Assembly: GCA_965232815.1 (NCBI GenBank)
Contig: OZ247427.1
Location: 1,054,001-1,118,000, forward strand
Direction of reading: 5' to 3'
Origin: Bin87 sp026710825
GTDB taxonomy: Bacteria; Chloroflexota; Dehalococcoidia; Lucifugimonadales; UBA3495
Length of the DNA: 64,000 nucleotides
This document shows positions 49,693 through 58,762 of the stretch, one piece after another (positions within the stretch are counted from its first letter, which is position 1; each line of letters starts with the position of its first letter). A program made the position numbers and the translations under genes. The notes below the pieces were generated by a model. It was not told where the DNA came from. It searched no databases and saw only the letters and a program-made list of their open reading frames with translations.

Positions 49693-50826
49693 CTAAATGA
49701 AGTCCATCTGCTCGAAGGAGCCGTTCACGATGGGCTGGGCATCCAGGCCCATCCACTTCTCCATAAGGGTCGAATAGATGCCGCGGAAGTCGTTGTTGAA
49801 GTGCAGGTCGCCCTCCAGCAACTTGTTCTCCTCCAGCGACGGATACTCGCCGTAGAGCCCGCCCTTGACCTGCTCACCAACGACGAATGCGACGCCGCCG
49901 GATCCGTGGTCGGTGCCGGAGCCATTGTCATGGACGCGGCGGCCGAACTCGGTGAAGACCAGCAGGATGACGTTTTCGCCTGCGTTGTGCTCCTTCAGGT
50001 CGTCGTAGAAGTCGGCGACGGCATTGGACGTTTCCGTCCACAGGCGGGTGTGGTTCGCCAGCTCGCCGGCGTGGGTGTCGAAGCTGTTGTACGGCGCGGT
50101 GGTGTAGAACACCCGGGAGCCGAACCCCGCCAGGTGCGTCTGCGCGATGTTGCGCATGTACTGGGCAACGGTATCGCCGCCGTACTCCACCGAGGAGGAA
50201 TACATTGCGGGAGCGGTGCTGAGGATGTCAGCGCCTTCCAGCGCGTCCAGGCCGGTCTGGGCGAAGTAGTCCAGCACCGGGCCCTGGCCCAGCATGGGCG
50301 AATAGACCCGGGAGAATACGTCGAGGGCCTTGGTCCGCTGTTCCTCAATCTCGATGCCGGTGAGCACGCCGTAGGTCTCGAGGTTGCCAACGGAGGCGAC
50401 GGGCACGCCGGGGGCTACCAGAGAGCGGGGAAGGCCGCGCCCGAAGTTGACCGCGGTGAGCACGTTCTCTTTCTGCGGGTCGATGTCGCGGATAGCGCGT
50501 CCCAGCCAACCTTCGTCTCCGACCTTGTCCGGCTCACAGGTGTGCCAGATGTCCATGGAGCGGAAGTGCGAGCGGCTGGGGCTGGGATAGCCCACGCCCT
50601 GGATGACGGCGACCTTGCCTTCGTCATACAGGCGCTTCATCGGCCCCATGGCCGGGTTGAACCCGATGTAGTCGTTGATCGGCAGAACCTGGTCTACAGG
50701 TATCCGCACGTTGGGACGGTTGTCCAGGTACAGGGGGTCGCCGTAGGGGACGATGGTGTTCAGCGCATCGTTGCCCCCGGACAGCTGGAGTACCACCAGC
50801 ACCGGATCTTTCTTGGTGGATGTCAT
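49693..50826 (-). CDS. DUF1501 family protein
   Basis: A 377-residue alkaline-phosphatase-superfamily-like protein: LVVLQLSGGNDALNTIVPY at the start, SRSHFRSMDIWHT in the middle, FDTHAGELANHTRLW and TEFGRRVHDNGSGTDHGSG near the metal site. DUF1501 proteins usually carry a Tat signal; this one starts directly at the fold (MTSTKKDPVLVV) and lacks any export signal. It is 15 nt downstream of the DUF1800 gene, the classic pairing. Function unknown; related to sulfatase/phosphatase folds. Confidence 0.9.
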   Translation of the reverse strand: MTSTKKDPVLVVLQLSGGNDALNTIVPYGDPLYLDNRPNVRIPVDQVLPINDYIGFNPAMGPMKRLYDEGKVAVIQGVGYPSPSRSHFRSMDIWHTCEPDKVGDEGWLGRAIRDIDPQKENVLTAVNFGRGLPRSLVAPGVPVASVGNLETYGVLTGIEIEEQRTKALDVFSRVYSPMLGQGPVLDYFAQTGLDALEGADILSTAPAMYSSSVEYGGDTVAQYMRNIAQTHLAGFGSRVFYTTAPYNSFDTHAGELANHTRLWTETSNAVADFYDDLKEHNAGENVILLVFTEFGRRVHDNGSGTDHGSGGVAFVVGEQVKGGLYGEYPSLEENKLLEGDLHFNNDFRGIYSTLMEKWMGLDAQPIVNGSFEQMDFI

Positions 50827-50841
50827 ATCGTTCCCCCTTTG

Positions 50842-52248
50842 TTACTCGAACAGGTACTCGGTGGTCGCGACGATGGACTGCAGCATCTGGCCGACGCGAG
50901 TGCCAAACTCGTCGGTACCGGTCCGCAGCTCGCCTTCGCTGTCCGCCAAGGCAACCAGTTCGTTGCGGGTGACGTCAGCCAACTGGTAGTGGCCGAGCAA
51001 CTGCAGGCAGCCGTCCACCAACTGTTCAGACGAGATGGTGTCGCCCTGGGAGCCCAGGCGGTTGATGATCGCCTGCACGCCGCGATGCGAGGTGTCGCCC
51101 ACGGCGTCGGCCGTGAAGTTGATCCGCTCCACCAGCGTGCCGCTGTCGATCCACTCGCGGCCCGTATGCCAGCCTTCCACCGTCGGCGGGTTCAGCAAGT
51201 CCTGACCCATGTAGCGGATGGTCAGCGTCATGGCATTCATGCCGGGCCTCGGCATGTCAAAGTCTCCGACCAGGCGCATGGTGCCAACGACGGTCTCGGT
51301 CGGGCTCTTCACCTTCTCGAACTGAGCGTTCTTGAAGAAGTCGGAGTTGAACAGCACCCGGAGCATGGACCGGATGTCGTAGCCGGAGCGGAAGTACTCG
51401 TCCTCCAGCATCTTGATGGCTTCGGGGTCTCGCGGCGGCGTGTTCTGCCAGGCGGGAACCTGCGGCTCATCGGCAACGAAGAAGTTGTACATGTGCCGCG
51501 CTACGAACCGGGCGGCGGACGGCTGACGAGCGACGATGTGGACGATGTCCTCGCCGTTGAAGTTGCCGGTCTCACCGAGGAAGGTCTTTTCTCCGTAATC
51601 GTGGTCCGACGGGTCGTAGATGAACGCCGCCTCGTACTTGCCATACGGATACCGCGGGATGGAGTTGGTCACGGTCCAGCCCGTAAATGCACGGGCGGCC
51701 TCCTTGACGTCGTCCTCGCTGTAGTTGGCGTCTCCGTCCATGCCCACGCCCAGCGAGAACAGTTCAAGAAGCTCGCGGCCCCAGTTCTCGTTGATCGCTT
51801 CCTTGTGGCTCATGCAGTTGTCAAGATAGAACACCATGGCCGGGTCGCGCGAAAGGCCCATGAGCAGCTCTTCGAAGTTGCCGAACCCCAGGGTGCGGAA
51901 CATATCGAGCTCAATGTTCTGCTGCTTGGGATACTCGCACTTCGCGTGGCCGGTGCAGAAGATATGGTGCCAGAACAGCGCGATCTTCTCCTCCAGCGGC
52001 CGCTTGGTGTTGATCATCCGGTAGGTCCACTCTTCCTGCTGCCCCTCCAGGCCCGCCTTGGATACCCACTGCGGCTGGTAGCGCATCAGCATGTCATCCT
52101 GAATAGCCGGCTGGCTTTCCGGATGCAGTAGTTCCTCTACGGTGGCCTCATAGCCCTTGGCGGCGCGCGCCTCGAGCTCCTCGTACGACGCTCCGAATCC
52201 GGCACGGCGCATGAGGTGAGCCATCAGAGCAATGTCCTTCTCTGCCAT
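50842..52248 (-). CDS. DUF1800 family protein
   Basis: A 468-residue protein starting MAEKDIALMAHLMRRAGFGAS, then ALFWHHIFCTGHAKCEYPKQ, DPAMVFYLDNCMSHKEAINENWGRELLELFSLG and YSEDDVKEAARAFTGW, the DUF1800 hallmarks. No signal peptide. ATG 52248 is preceded by GGAGGTAAAAGA; a longer reading to 52383 is non-homologous. It is the first gene of the DUF1800-DUF1501-NHL operon. The pair is widespread in Planctomycetes, Chloroflexi and Proteobacteria with no established activity. Confidence 0.92.
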   Translation of the reverse strand: MAEKDIALMAHLMRRAGFGASYEELEARAAKGYEATVEELLHPESQPAIQDDMLMRYQPQWVSKAGLEGQQEEWTYRMINTKRPLEEKIALFWHHIFCTGHAKCEYPKQQNIELDMFRTLGFGNFEELLMGLSRDPAMVFYLDNCMSHKEAINENWGRELLELFSLGVGMDGDANYSEDDVKEAARAFTGWTVTNSIPRYPYGKYEAAFIYDPSDHDYGEKTFLGETGNFNGEDIVHIVARQPSAARFVARHMYNFFVADEPQVPAWQNTPPRDPEAIKMLEDEYFRSGYDIRSMLRVLFNSDFFKNAQFEKVKSPTETVVGTMRLVGDFDMPRPGMNAMTLTIRYMGQDLLNPPTVEGWHTGREWIDSGTLVERINFTADAVGDTSHRGVQAIINRLGSQGDTISSEQLVDGCLQLLGHYQLADVTRNELVALADSEGELRTGTDEFGTRVGQMLQSIVATTEYLFE

Positions 52249-52758
52249 TCTTTTACCTCCTGAGTCCAGGTCTTTGACGCCGCTGACAGGAACCTCCGGT
52301 TGAGGCGCAATTCCCATCGAGATCGGGTTTGAGTCGTCGCGCGCCCTTGCTTTGCTCAAGCAGGCCCCGATGGTTGGCAGCATTTCGTCAATTTTGACGC
52401 AATGCTATCCCGATTGGCGCAAAACGTCAATTATTCTTATCACAAAATCCCATCCCAATACCGTCCAATTCGCATCAACACCGTTGGCATCGACATAACA
52501 TGCGATATTCGTCGTCAATTGCGCTTTTTGCGCTGTATTACGCGCAGCAATATTCAGCAGCCGCCGGACAGAAAATCAGTACGAGCGCGACCCTCCACCG
52601 CTGCGTTATCCGGCAGCATGATTTCGAAGCCGCGCGCAAAATTCCATGGGCGGCTGACAATCAATTAGATAGAAGATGGCCTTTGCTATTCGTTACAATG
52701 ATATCAATGCGCCGGACCATCCGTCAGGAAATCCAGGCCGGCCAAGGAGTGAGGAGCA
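52249..52758. other. AT-richer divergent promoter region with CGTCAATT repeats
   Basis: A 510-bp non-coding stretch, visibly lower in GC, between the divergent DUF1800 operon and nirK. It holds CGTCAA-TT-TTGACG (52386-52399) and two further CGTCAATT copies, plus several GCGCAAAA/TTTTGCGC stretches. No convincing gene. It probably carries promoters for both directions and a shared operator. Confidence 0.55.
52386..52399. promoter_or_regulatory. Candidate operator CGTCAA-TT-TTGACG
   Basis: A perfect 6-bp inverted repeat. CGTCAATT recurs at 52425-52432 and 52513-52520 in the same intergenic region, which suggests binding sites for a dimeric regulator rather than chance. Confidence 0.45.
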
Positions 52759-54008
52759 TTGGATAATCGGACTCAAATGGCCAAAAGGTCGCTCCCGAGC
52801 ATATTGGCGCTGCTGGCGGCAGTGATTCTGCTGTCTGCCCTGGTGGCGTGTCGCGGCGACGACGAAGCCGCGTCAGTTACGCCGTCCTTCTCGTTGCCCA
52901 CAGAGCTGCCCGGCCCGGAGGCCATCCCCACGGGCCCCGCAGCAGAGGCCACCGCGCCCGCACCTCAACCTACTGGGACGGCCCCGGAAACTGGGCTCCG
53001 CAGGAGGTCAGCAATCTGGAACGGGTCACCCAGGAACTGGTGGCTCCGCCGTTCCTCCCCGAACACGACCAGGAGTCTCCGGCAGAACCCCGGGTGGTTG
53101 AGATACGAATGGTCGTGGAAGAGAAGGAGATCGAGGTTGCGCCCGGCGCGTTCATGTGGGCATTCACCTTCAACGGCTCGGTCCCCGGCCCCATCGTCGT
53201 GGTGCACGAGGGCGATTACGTCGAGTTGACCCTGGTCAACCCGTCAGACAACGAACTGTTGCACAACATTGATTTCCACGCTTCGGCGGGAGCTTTGGGC
53301 GGCGGAGCGCTCACCAATGTGGGCCCTGGCCAGGAGGTTGTGCTCCGGTTCCGCGCGCTTAAACCCGGCGTGTTCGTGTATCACTGCGCGCCCGGCGGCA
53401 CCATGGTTCCCTGGCACGTGACCCACGGCATGAACGGCGCCATTATGGTGTTGCCCAAGGGAGGACTCAAAGACCCGGCTGGTAATCCTCTGCGTTATGA
53501 TCGGGCTTACTACATCGGCGAGCAGGATTACTATCTGCCTCGCGACGGCTCCGGTCAGTTCAAGCGATACGACAGCGCGGCGGCGTCGCTAGTGGACGAC
53601 CTGGAGGCTATGAAAACCCTCGTCCCGTCCCATATCCTGTTCAACGGCGTCACCGGAGCGTTGCAGGGAGACGGGAAGTTGACCGCCAATGTGGACGAAA
53701 ACGTCCTGATCGTTCACTCCCAGGCCAACCGACAATCGTATCCTCACCTGATCGGCGGGCACGGAGACTACGTCTGGGAACGCGGCGGTTTCAATGACCC
53801 GCCCGAACTGGACCTCGAAACGTGGATTATCGCCGCCGGTTCTGCCGGAGCTTCCATTCACACGCTCCGGCAGCCGGGGACCTACGTGTACCTGTCCCAC
53901 AACCTCATCGAGGCGTTCGCCTACGATGCCAAGGCTATCCTGGAAGTCGAAGGCGAATGGAATAACGATCTGATGGAACAGGTCAAGCCGCCGGGCCCCA
54001 TCCAATAA
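52759..54008 (+). pseudogene. nirK: Copper-containing nitrite reductase NirK lipoprotein with a frameshift
   Basis: The C-terminal ~345 residues are clear NirK, reducing nitrite to NO outside the membrane. Copper ligands are intact: LLHNIDFH, VYHC and WHVTHGM, giving type 1 Cu His-Cys-His-Met and type 2 His residues, plus SHNLIEAF and GEWNNDLMEQV near the end. The N-terminal lipoprotein signal (SLPSILALLAAVILLSALVAC with the lipobox cysteine) is in another frame, starting at TTG 52759 with GGAG 9 nt upstream. The two parts join at about 52965-52990 (PAPQPT to YWDGPGNWAPQEV), where the sequence is effectively one base short. This is either a sequencing/assembly error or a real inactivating mutation. 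Confidence 0.85.
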
Positions 54009-54048
54009 GCGGCTCGCCGGGTTTGTCGCACGAGAGCGACCCAACAGC

Positions 54049-54086
54049 AAAGCGCCGGGGCAGTAGCGATACCACCCCGGCGCTTT
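54049..54086. terminator. Terminator-like hairpin between nirK and the hydroxyacid oxidase gene
   Basis: A perfect 12-bp stem AAAGCGCCGGGG/CCCCGGCGCTTT with a 14-nt loop lies 40 nt after the nirK stop. The A- and T-ended stem would terminate from either side, and the facing gene (minus strand) ends at 54176. Confidence 0.7.
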
Positions 54087-54175
54087 CGGGTATTGCTATC
54101 CCGTGGGTTCCCGGGGTCAATCCCAAACCCGGAAAGCTTCGAACAACCTGGCAGCGATACGCTACCTACTCATCG

Positions 54176-55288
54176 TTACCTGAAATCGGCGGTGGACGGG
54201 AACGACGCCAGCAGGGGCGACACCGTGTCGATCATCGCCGAGTTGATGCTGTCGATGTCGGCGCAGCCGGTCATGCCCATGGTCGCATCCAATTCGTCGC
54301 GCAGCATTTCAAGAACCGCCTCAAGCCCGGCCTCTCCGTCAACTGCCAGCCCCCAGAACAATGGGCGTCCGATCAACACCGACCGGGCTCCCAGGGCAAC
54401 CGCCTTGAAGATGTCCGTTCCGCGCCGAACGCCGCCGTCCAGGTACACCTCGGCGTTGCCGTTGACCGCGTTCACCACCTCGGGCAGCACCTCGATCGTC
54501 GCGGGCGTGGTGTCAAGATAACGGCCTCCGTGGTTGGAAACGATGACGCCCTTCGCGCCGTTTTCCGCCGACAGCCGGCCGTCCTCGCCGGCCATGATTC
54601 CCTTTACCACCACCGGAAGCTGAATGCTGGACGCAAACCAGTCCAGGTCGTCCCAGGTGGCCGCAACGTCGCGAATGTCGCTGGGACCGGCGGGCGCATC
54701 CGCCGCAAATTTCCAGCTGTGCGTCCCCAGGTCCAGCTGCGCGTAGTTCGGCGACTCCGGCCCGACGTAATCGTTGCGGATGTTGCGCTCCCGCTTGGGT
54801 TTGATCTTGGCATCCAGCGTCATGCAGATAGCCGAGTATCCGGCCTCCTCTGCCCTCGCCGCCATCTCCAGCGTCAGTCCACGATCCTTGAAGAAGTACT
54901 GTTGGAACCAGATCGGCCCGCTTGCGGACGCCGCCACATCTTCCAGAGTTCGCGATGCGTGGGAGCTGAGGACCATCAGCGTACCCGCCGCGCCGGCGGC
55001 TTTGACCGACGCGATCTCCGCATCAGGGTGCGCGGCGCCATGGTTGCCCGCCGGGTCCAGCATGACCGGCAGGGAGATCTCCTGGCCCAGCACGGTGGTG
55101 GACAGGCTGCGCTGGTCCACATCCACCATCATGCGCGGCCGCAGCATGATGGAGTCATACACCGCCCGCGTCCGGCGAATGGTTATCTCATCCGTTGCTC
55201 CGCCGGCGATGAAATCATAGTGACCCTTCTCGATGCGTTCCCTGGCGATCTGTTCATACTCAAAAATGTTGACGGGTTCCGCGGCCAT
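54176..55288 (-). CDS. FMN-dependent alpha-hydroxyacid oxidase (lactate oxidase-like)
   Basis: A 370-residue TIM-barrel flavoprotein that oxidises an L-2-hydroxyacid, such as lactate or glycolate. K229 in VVVKGIM, the catalytic H253 and R256 in SNHGGRYLDTTPATIEVLPEVV, and GTDIFKAVALGARSVLIGRP for phosphate binding are visible. The usual GGRQLD is GGRYLD, a change beside the active site. Lactate oxidase, glycolate oxidase and isopentenyl-diphosphate isomerase-like proteins share this fold. ATG 55288 has GAGG 8 nt upstream. Confidence 0.9.
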   Translation of the reverse strand: MAAEPVNIFEYEQIARERIEKGHYDFIAGGATDEITIRRTRAVYDSIMLRPRMMVDVDQRSLSTTVLGQEISLPVMLDPAGNHGAAHPDAEIASVKAAGAAGTLMVLSSHASRTLEDVAASASGPIWFQQYFFKDRGLTLEMAARAEEAGYSAICMTLDAKIKPKRERNIRNDYVGPESPNYAQLDLGTHSWKFAADAPAGPSDIRDVAATWDDLDWFASSIQLPVVVKGIMAGEDGRLSAENGAKGVIVSNHGGRYLDTTPATIEVLPEVVNAVNGNAEVYLDGGVRRGTDIFKAVALGARSVLIGRPLFWGLAVDGEAGLEAVLEMLRDELDATMGMTGCADIDSINSAMIDTVSPLLASFPSTADFR

Positions 55289-55638
55289 GTCGGTTGCCTC
55301 TCTGCATAGATTGAATCGCGCGGTCATTATACATAGCCGTGCTCATTCCCCGCCGATAAAATTCCTCCGACTCCCGTATCGATGGTTGTCATTAACGGAT
55401 ATCGAAGGCCGCCTGGTGGCCAGAAGTATCCATAGCCTCTCCTGGTCAGGGTCGTATGGCTGTATTTCCCCTCCCCGGTCACAGTCCTGAGGAGGTCATT
55501 TCGCTCTGCCCGCGCCGATGCCGTAACCCTCATCAAGTCGGACTTCCTGGAGTCGGGCATCCTGGGCAGCATCGCGTCAGCTTTTGTACCTCCTCGTGCC
55601 ATATAATGGCGCCGACAGATGCAAGCGAGGTGAACGCG

Positions 55639-56055
55639 ATGGCAGAATTGCAGCGGACGGCGATAACCAGCGATCGGGCTCCCCAACCCCTCGGCGCGTA
55701 TTCGGTCGGAATGTCGACGAACGCCGGGACGCTGATATATGTAGCGGGCCAGGTTGGTGTTGACCTTTCGGGCGCCCTCGTAGGGCCCGGGGATGCGGCA
55801 GCGCAGACGCGCCAGGTTTTCCAGAACATCGGCGGTGTCCTGGAATCAGCCGGCGCCGGGTTTGACAACGTGGTGGAATTCACGACCTACGTGGTGGGAC
55901 GCGACTCCGTACAAGGTTTCATAGACGGAAGAAACGAGGTCTTCCCGGACATTTTCCCCAATGGCGACTATCCGCCCAACACCCTGCTGGTCGTCTCTGG
56001 CCTGGTGCGCGATGAGTTCCTGGTCGAAATCAAGGCGGTGGCCGCCCTGGCGTAG
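55639..56055 (+). CDS. RidA family protein
   Basis: A 138-residue YjgF/RidA homologue: PLGAYSVGMSTNAGTLIYVAGQVGVD, QTRQVFQNIGGVLESAGAGFDNVVEFTTYVV and NTLLVVSGLVRDEFLVEIKAVAALA. The GLVRDE arginine matches the catalytic Arg that binds the substrate carboxylate in 2-aminoacrylate deaminases. GAGGTGAACGCG precedes the ATG. It is followed by a good terminator. Confidence 0.92.
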   Translation: MAELQRTAITSDRAPQPLGAYSVGMSTNAGTLIYVAGQVGVDLSGALVGPGDAAAQTRQVFQNIGGVLESAGAGFDNVVEFTTYVVGRDSVQGFIDGRNEVFPDIFPNGDYPPNTLLVVSGLVRDEFLVEIKAVAALA

Positions 56056-56066
56056 AGACTCGGTAG

Positions 56067-56098
56067 AAAACATCAGCGGACACCGGCCCTGATGTTTT
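56067..56098 (+). terminator. Terminator after the second RidA gene
   Basis: AAAACATCAG (56067-56076) pairs with CTGATGTTTT (56089-56098). A T-rich 3' flank completes a rho-independent terminator 12 nt after the stop. Confidence 0.8.
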
Positions 56099-56490
56099 CC
56101 TGTGCCCGGCGGATGCCTCCGGTGGCCCATCCTGTCAACCTCAGGATTCGGCGGTCGCTTTTTGCCGTCGAATACGGCCCGCTGGCGGTTCCCGGACATT
56201 TAGGGAGCCATACGGGCAATCTGCGTGAAACGTCGCCAACCCACTCGGGAGCACTGGCGCAGCCCGTCGTTCGAATTCAAACGACTTGAAACGACCGACG
56301 AGCAAATTCAGGATCGACGTCACGACTCGGTCGACCATACGTGTACGGCTGGCGCTTTTGGTCTGCTCTCACAGGCGTATTCATTTGATCGCCAGGATTC
56401 CCAACCTTTCCCGGTTCCACAATAACCTTGTGTCGCGTTGACGCCGGCCTATAGAAAAGTCCAATCACAACAAGGAAAACCAACTGATAA

Positions 56491-56521
56491 ATCCGGCCCA
56501 ATCGGCCGGATCTAATTTTTT
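56491..56521 (+). terminator. Rho-independent terminator upstream of integrase
   Basis: ATCCGGCC-CAATC-GGCCGGAT is followed by CTAATTTTTT. No recognised gene ends here, so it may be left over from a transcript lost at the mobile-region boundary, or insulate the integrase. Confidence 0.7.
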
Positions 56522-56690
56522 GGGTCAATAAGGATTGTGGTACCCCTGGAAAATACCATATTGGGGTTTCCAGCAGTCGCTCTTGTTGCCCCAAAGTCGC
56601 ACACGCATTCGTAATCAAGTAGGAAATTGCACGCATTGAGCTCCTAGATGTTTCCGAGCGTGTCCGATAGCGTCAATTCATTAGTGATAA

Positions 56691-57844
56691 ATGAAGCGCC
56701 CCAAGTCATTATCAGCAGCCTTCGTGAAGACGGTGAATGCGCCCGGCCGTTATGGCGACGGCCGCGGAGGGCACGGGCTTTCGCTGTGGGCCAGGCATAA
56801 CGCCGACGGACGGATCGGCAAAATCTGGTCACAGAGGCTGCGCATCAATGGTAAACCGTTCAACGTCGGACTGGGGTCGTTCCCCAGAGTTTCATTGGCG
56901 TCAGCACGGGCAATAGCGCTCGAAAACGCCCAGATGGTCTCCGAAGGTGTGGATCCAAGAGTCAAGCTGGCGGAAATTCCCACGTTCGCTGAAGCAGTGG
57001 AGATCGTGATCAGTGTTCACGCAGAAGGTTGGCGCAACCCCAGGGTGGCGGTCCAATGGCAATCGAGCATGGAAAAGTACGTACTGCCCGTGTTCGGGAA
57101 AAACTGGTTTCGGAAGTAGGCACGGCCGATGTTTGGAACGTGTTGGCGCCGATTTTGACCAAACGCGAGACGGCCAAAAAAGTTCGGCAGCGAATCGGTG
57201 CGGTCATGAAGTGGAGCATCGCGCAAGGATTCCGTCCCGATAATCCCGCTGGTGAAGCTATCATCGCTGCTTTGCCCAAAAACAGCCAGCCTGTGCAACA
57301 CCAACGTGCGCTGCCATTTGGGGAAGTCGGAGCAGCTGTCGAGAAAATACGAGCCAGCAACGCATGGCCGGCCACGAAACTGTGCTTCGAATTTCTTACA
57401 TTGTGTGCTTGCCGGTCTGGCGAAGCGCGACTGGCGGATTGGTCGGAGGTTCGGGCCGACACTTGGATAATTCCGCCCAGTCGGATGAAAGCGCAGCGAG
57501 AACACCGCATACCGTTATCGCGTCATGCGCTGGCGATACTGGAAGAGGCTCGGTCTCTCAGTGATGGTACGGGGTTGGTGTTCCCATCGCCTCGAGGCAA
57601 GGCGCTCACGGATTCCACGATGTCCAAACTAGTACGCGAGAACGGCATCGACTGTGTGCCGCACGGGATGCGGAGCAGCTTCCGCGATTGGGCCGCCGAA
57701 TGTTCGGACGCTCCCCGCGAAATCGCCGAGATGTGTCTGGCCCATGTTGAAGGCAGTGCGGCAGAGCTCGCATATCGGCGCACCGATTACTTCGAACGAC
57801 GTCGTGAATTGATGCAGCAGTGGGCCGATTATTTGCTAGGGTAA
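56691..57844 (+). pseudogene. int: Tyrosine recombinase (phage P4/island type integrase), frameshifted
   Basis: An N-terminal DUF4102-type arm-binding domain (GDGRGGHGLSLWARHNADGR ... INGKPFNVGLGSFPRVSLASARA) is joined to a core-binding and catalytic domain in another frame. Catalytic residues are visible: R in CACRSGEARLADW, HRIPLSRHA, HGMRSSFRDWAAE (HxxR), LAHVEG and the tyrosine of LAYRRTDY. The N-terminal part stops at 57119; the catalytic part continues in the -1 frame. The shift maps to the run GGGAAAAAC (A5 at 57099-57103): one extra A would give VFGKKLVSEVG and a full 384-residue integrase. Sequence error or recent inactivation are both possible. Codon/GC use differs from neighbours. 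Confidence 0.85.
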
Positions 57845-58414
57845 TTCGCTACCGTCACGACCACCATCTTGCTCGGTGATTGGGCGTGCATTATAGCGGC
57901 GACGCTCGGTCCTGGAATCGAGGGTAAATGTAAGGCTAAGACAAAAGCGTCTACCCCAAACGGTTTTCATGATGATGTCCAAGGTGGAATTGCAATCAGG
58001 GCACACCAGCGGATGCCGAGTCCCCAACGTATGTCGTTCTGCGGTGCCCAACGACGTTGCGTCTTTCCCAGATCATTCAACAACCGCGAGAGTTTCTGAC
58101 AACGTCGAACTCGCGGAGTAACAGGCAAATTTCGCTACTTACAACCAAGAACCCTCAAGAAGGATGGCTCGCTACATGCCTGCCCAAGTTTGAATCGCTG
58201 GTATGCAAGCACGTCAGGAATAGCCACCAAAGAACGCTCAGCAGTACCAATATTCCAGTGAGAGTTTTCTGGCGTAGGCCAGACAGGAACTGGCAAACGG
58301 CGATCTGGCCCAAGAGTCGGAAAAAAGGTCGGTAAACCACCGACCACGCCAGAACCAAACTCCATCGCTTCTACCCCTGCCTTTCCAACGTTGGCTGAGC
58401 ACTAGGGGGTGTCG
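57845..58414. other. Degenerate mobile-region DNA
   Basis: The 570 bp between integrase and IS5 remnant has no convincing gene. A minus-strand 71-residue frame (57836-58051) with HPLVCPDCNSTLDIIM looks faintly like a zinc-ribbon, and a hydrophobic 67-residue frame (58155-58358) is seen, but neither has family support. Base composition is lower in GC than the flanks. Confidence 0.5.
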
Positions 58415-58762
58415 TCAGCGGCCCATGGCCTGGTTGCTGCCACGAGCCCCAGCCCCGTGGGGATGCACCTTAATATAGCTGGCGTCGATCATCAGCCACT
58501 CGAAGTCAGGGTCATCAAAGTAGGGCCCAGAAGCCACGGTCCCGCCAGCGCCAAAACCGGCGATGGGTATTCTTCGAGTCCCCGTAGTCTGGTGGTAGGT
58601 CCCACCGGAGGGCCCCAGTGCGCAGGATACAGAACACTGCGCCCAAAACTGGCGGTGATCCCGGGTCGGTCGCCCCTTCTGGTCAGCACCTCCCGGCAAA
58701 AGCGACCGCAAGCGTTCCCACACCTGATCCGAAAGGTCATGACGGCGATGCGCCGCTGTCAT
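58415..58762 (-). pseudogene. IS5-type transposase remnant (InsA/DUF4096-like), multiple frameshifts
   Basis: Minus-strand fragments appear in order: RRHDLSDQVWERLRSLLPG (frame a, start MTAAHR at 58762), then LPPDYGDSKNTHRRFWRW (frame b), then DPDFEWLMIDASYIKVHP through QAMGR (frame a again) and a stop at 58415. These are the N-terminal and start of the catalytic region of IS5-family/IS427-like transposases; the rest is missing. At least two frame changes and the truncation make it non-functional. No flanking terminal repeats or target duplication were recognised. Confidence 0.82.

Larger units (their letters stand above)
56056..56690. other. Non-coding region before integrase with two terminators
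   Basis: Two hairpin terminators are in this 635-bp region (56067-56098 and 56491-56521). A perfect inverted repeat GTCGTT-CGAATTCA-AACGAC is at 56266-56285. No protein-like frame was seen. A possible integrase attachment site could be expected here but no tRNA is recognised. Confidence 0.55.

Noticed and set aside
49132..52131. A 999-residue plus-strand open frame opposite the NHL, DUF1501 and DUF1800 genes.
   Set aside because: It lies antisense to three well-supported genes, has low-complexity composition (V/H/R/G rich) and no recognisable domain; it is the expected open antisense frame in GC-rich DNA.
56260..56300. GTTCGAATTC-like stretch as a tRNA T-arm for an integrase attachment site.
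   Set aside because: No acceptor or anticodon stem can be drawn around it; the local inverted repeat GTCGTT/AACGAC explains the match.
56277..56636. 119-residue minus-strand frame upstream of the integrase.
   Set aside because: It spans a good rho-independent terminator and has no recognised domain.
57836..58051. Possible zinc-ribbon mini-protein (HPLVCPDCNS...).
   Set aside because: Single CxxC, no ribosome-binding site, no family match I can recognise, in degenerate mobile DNA.
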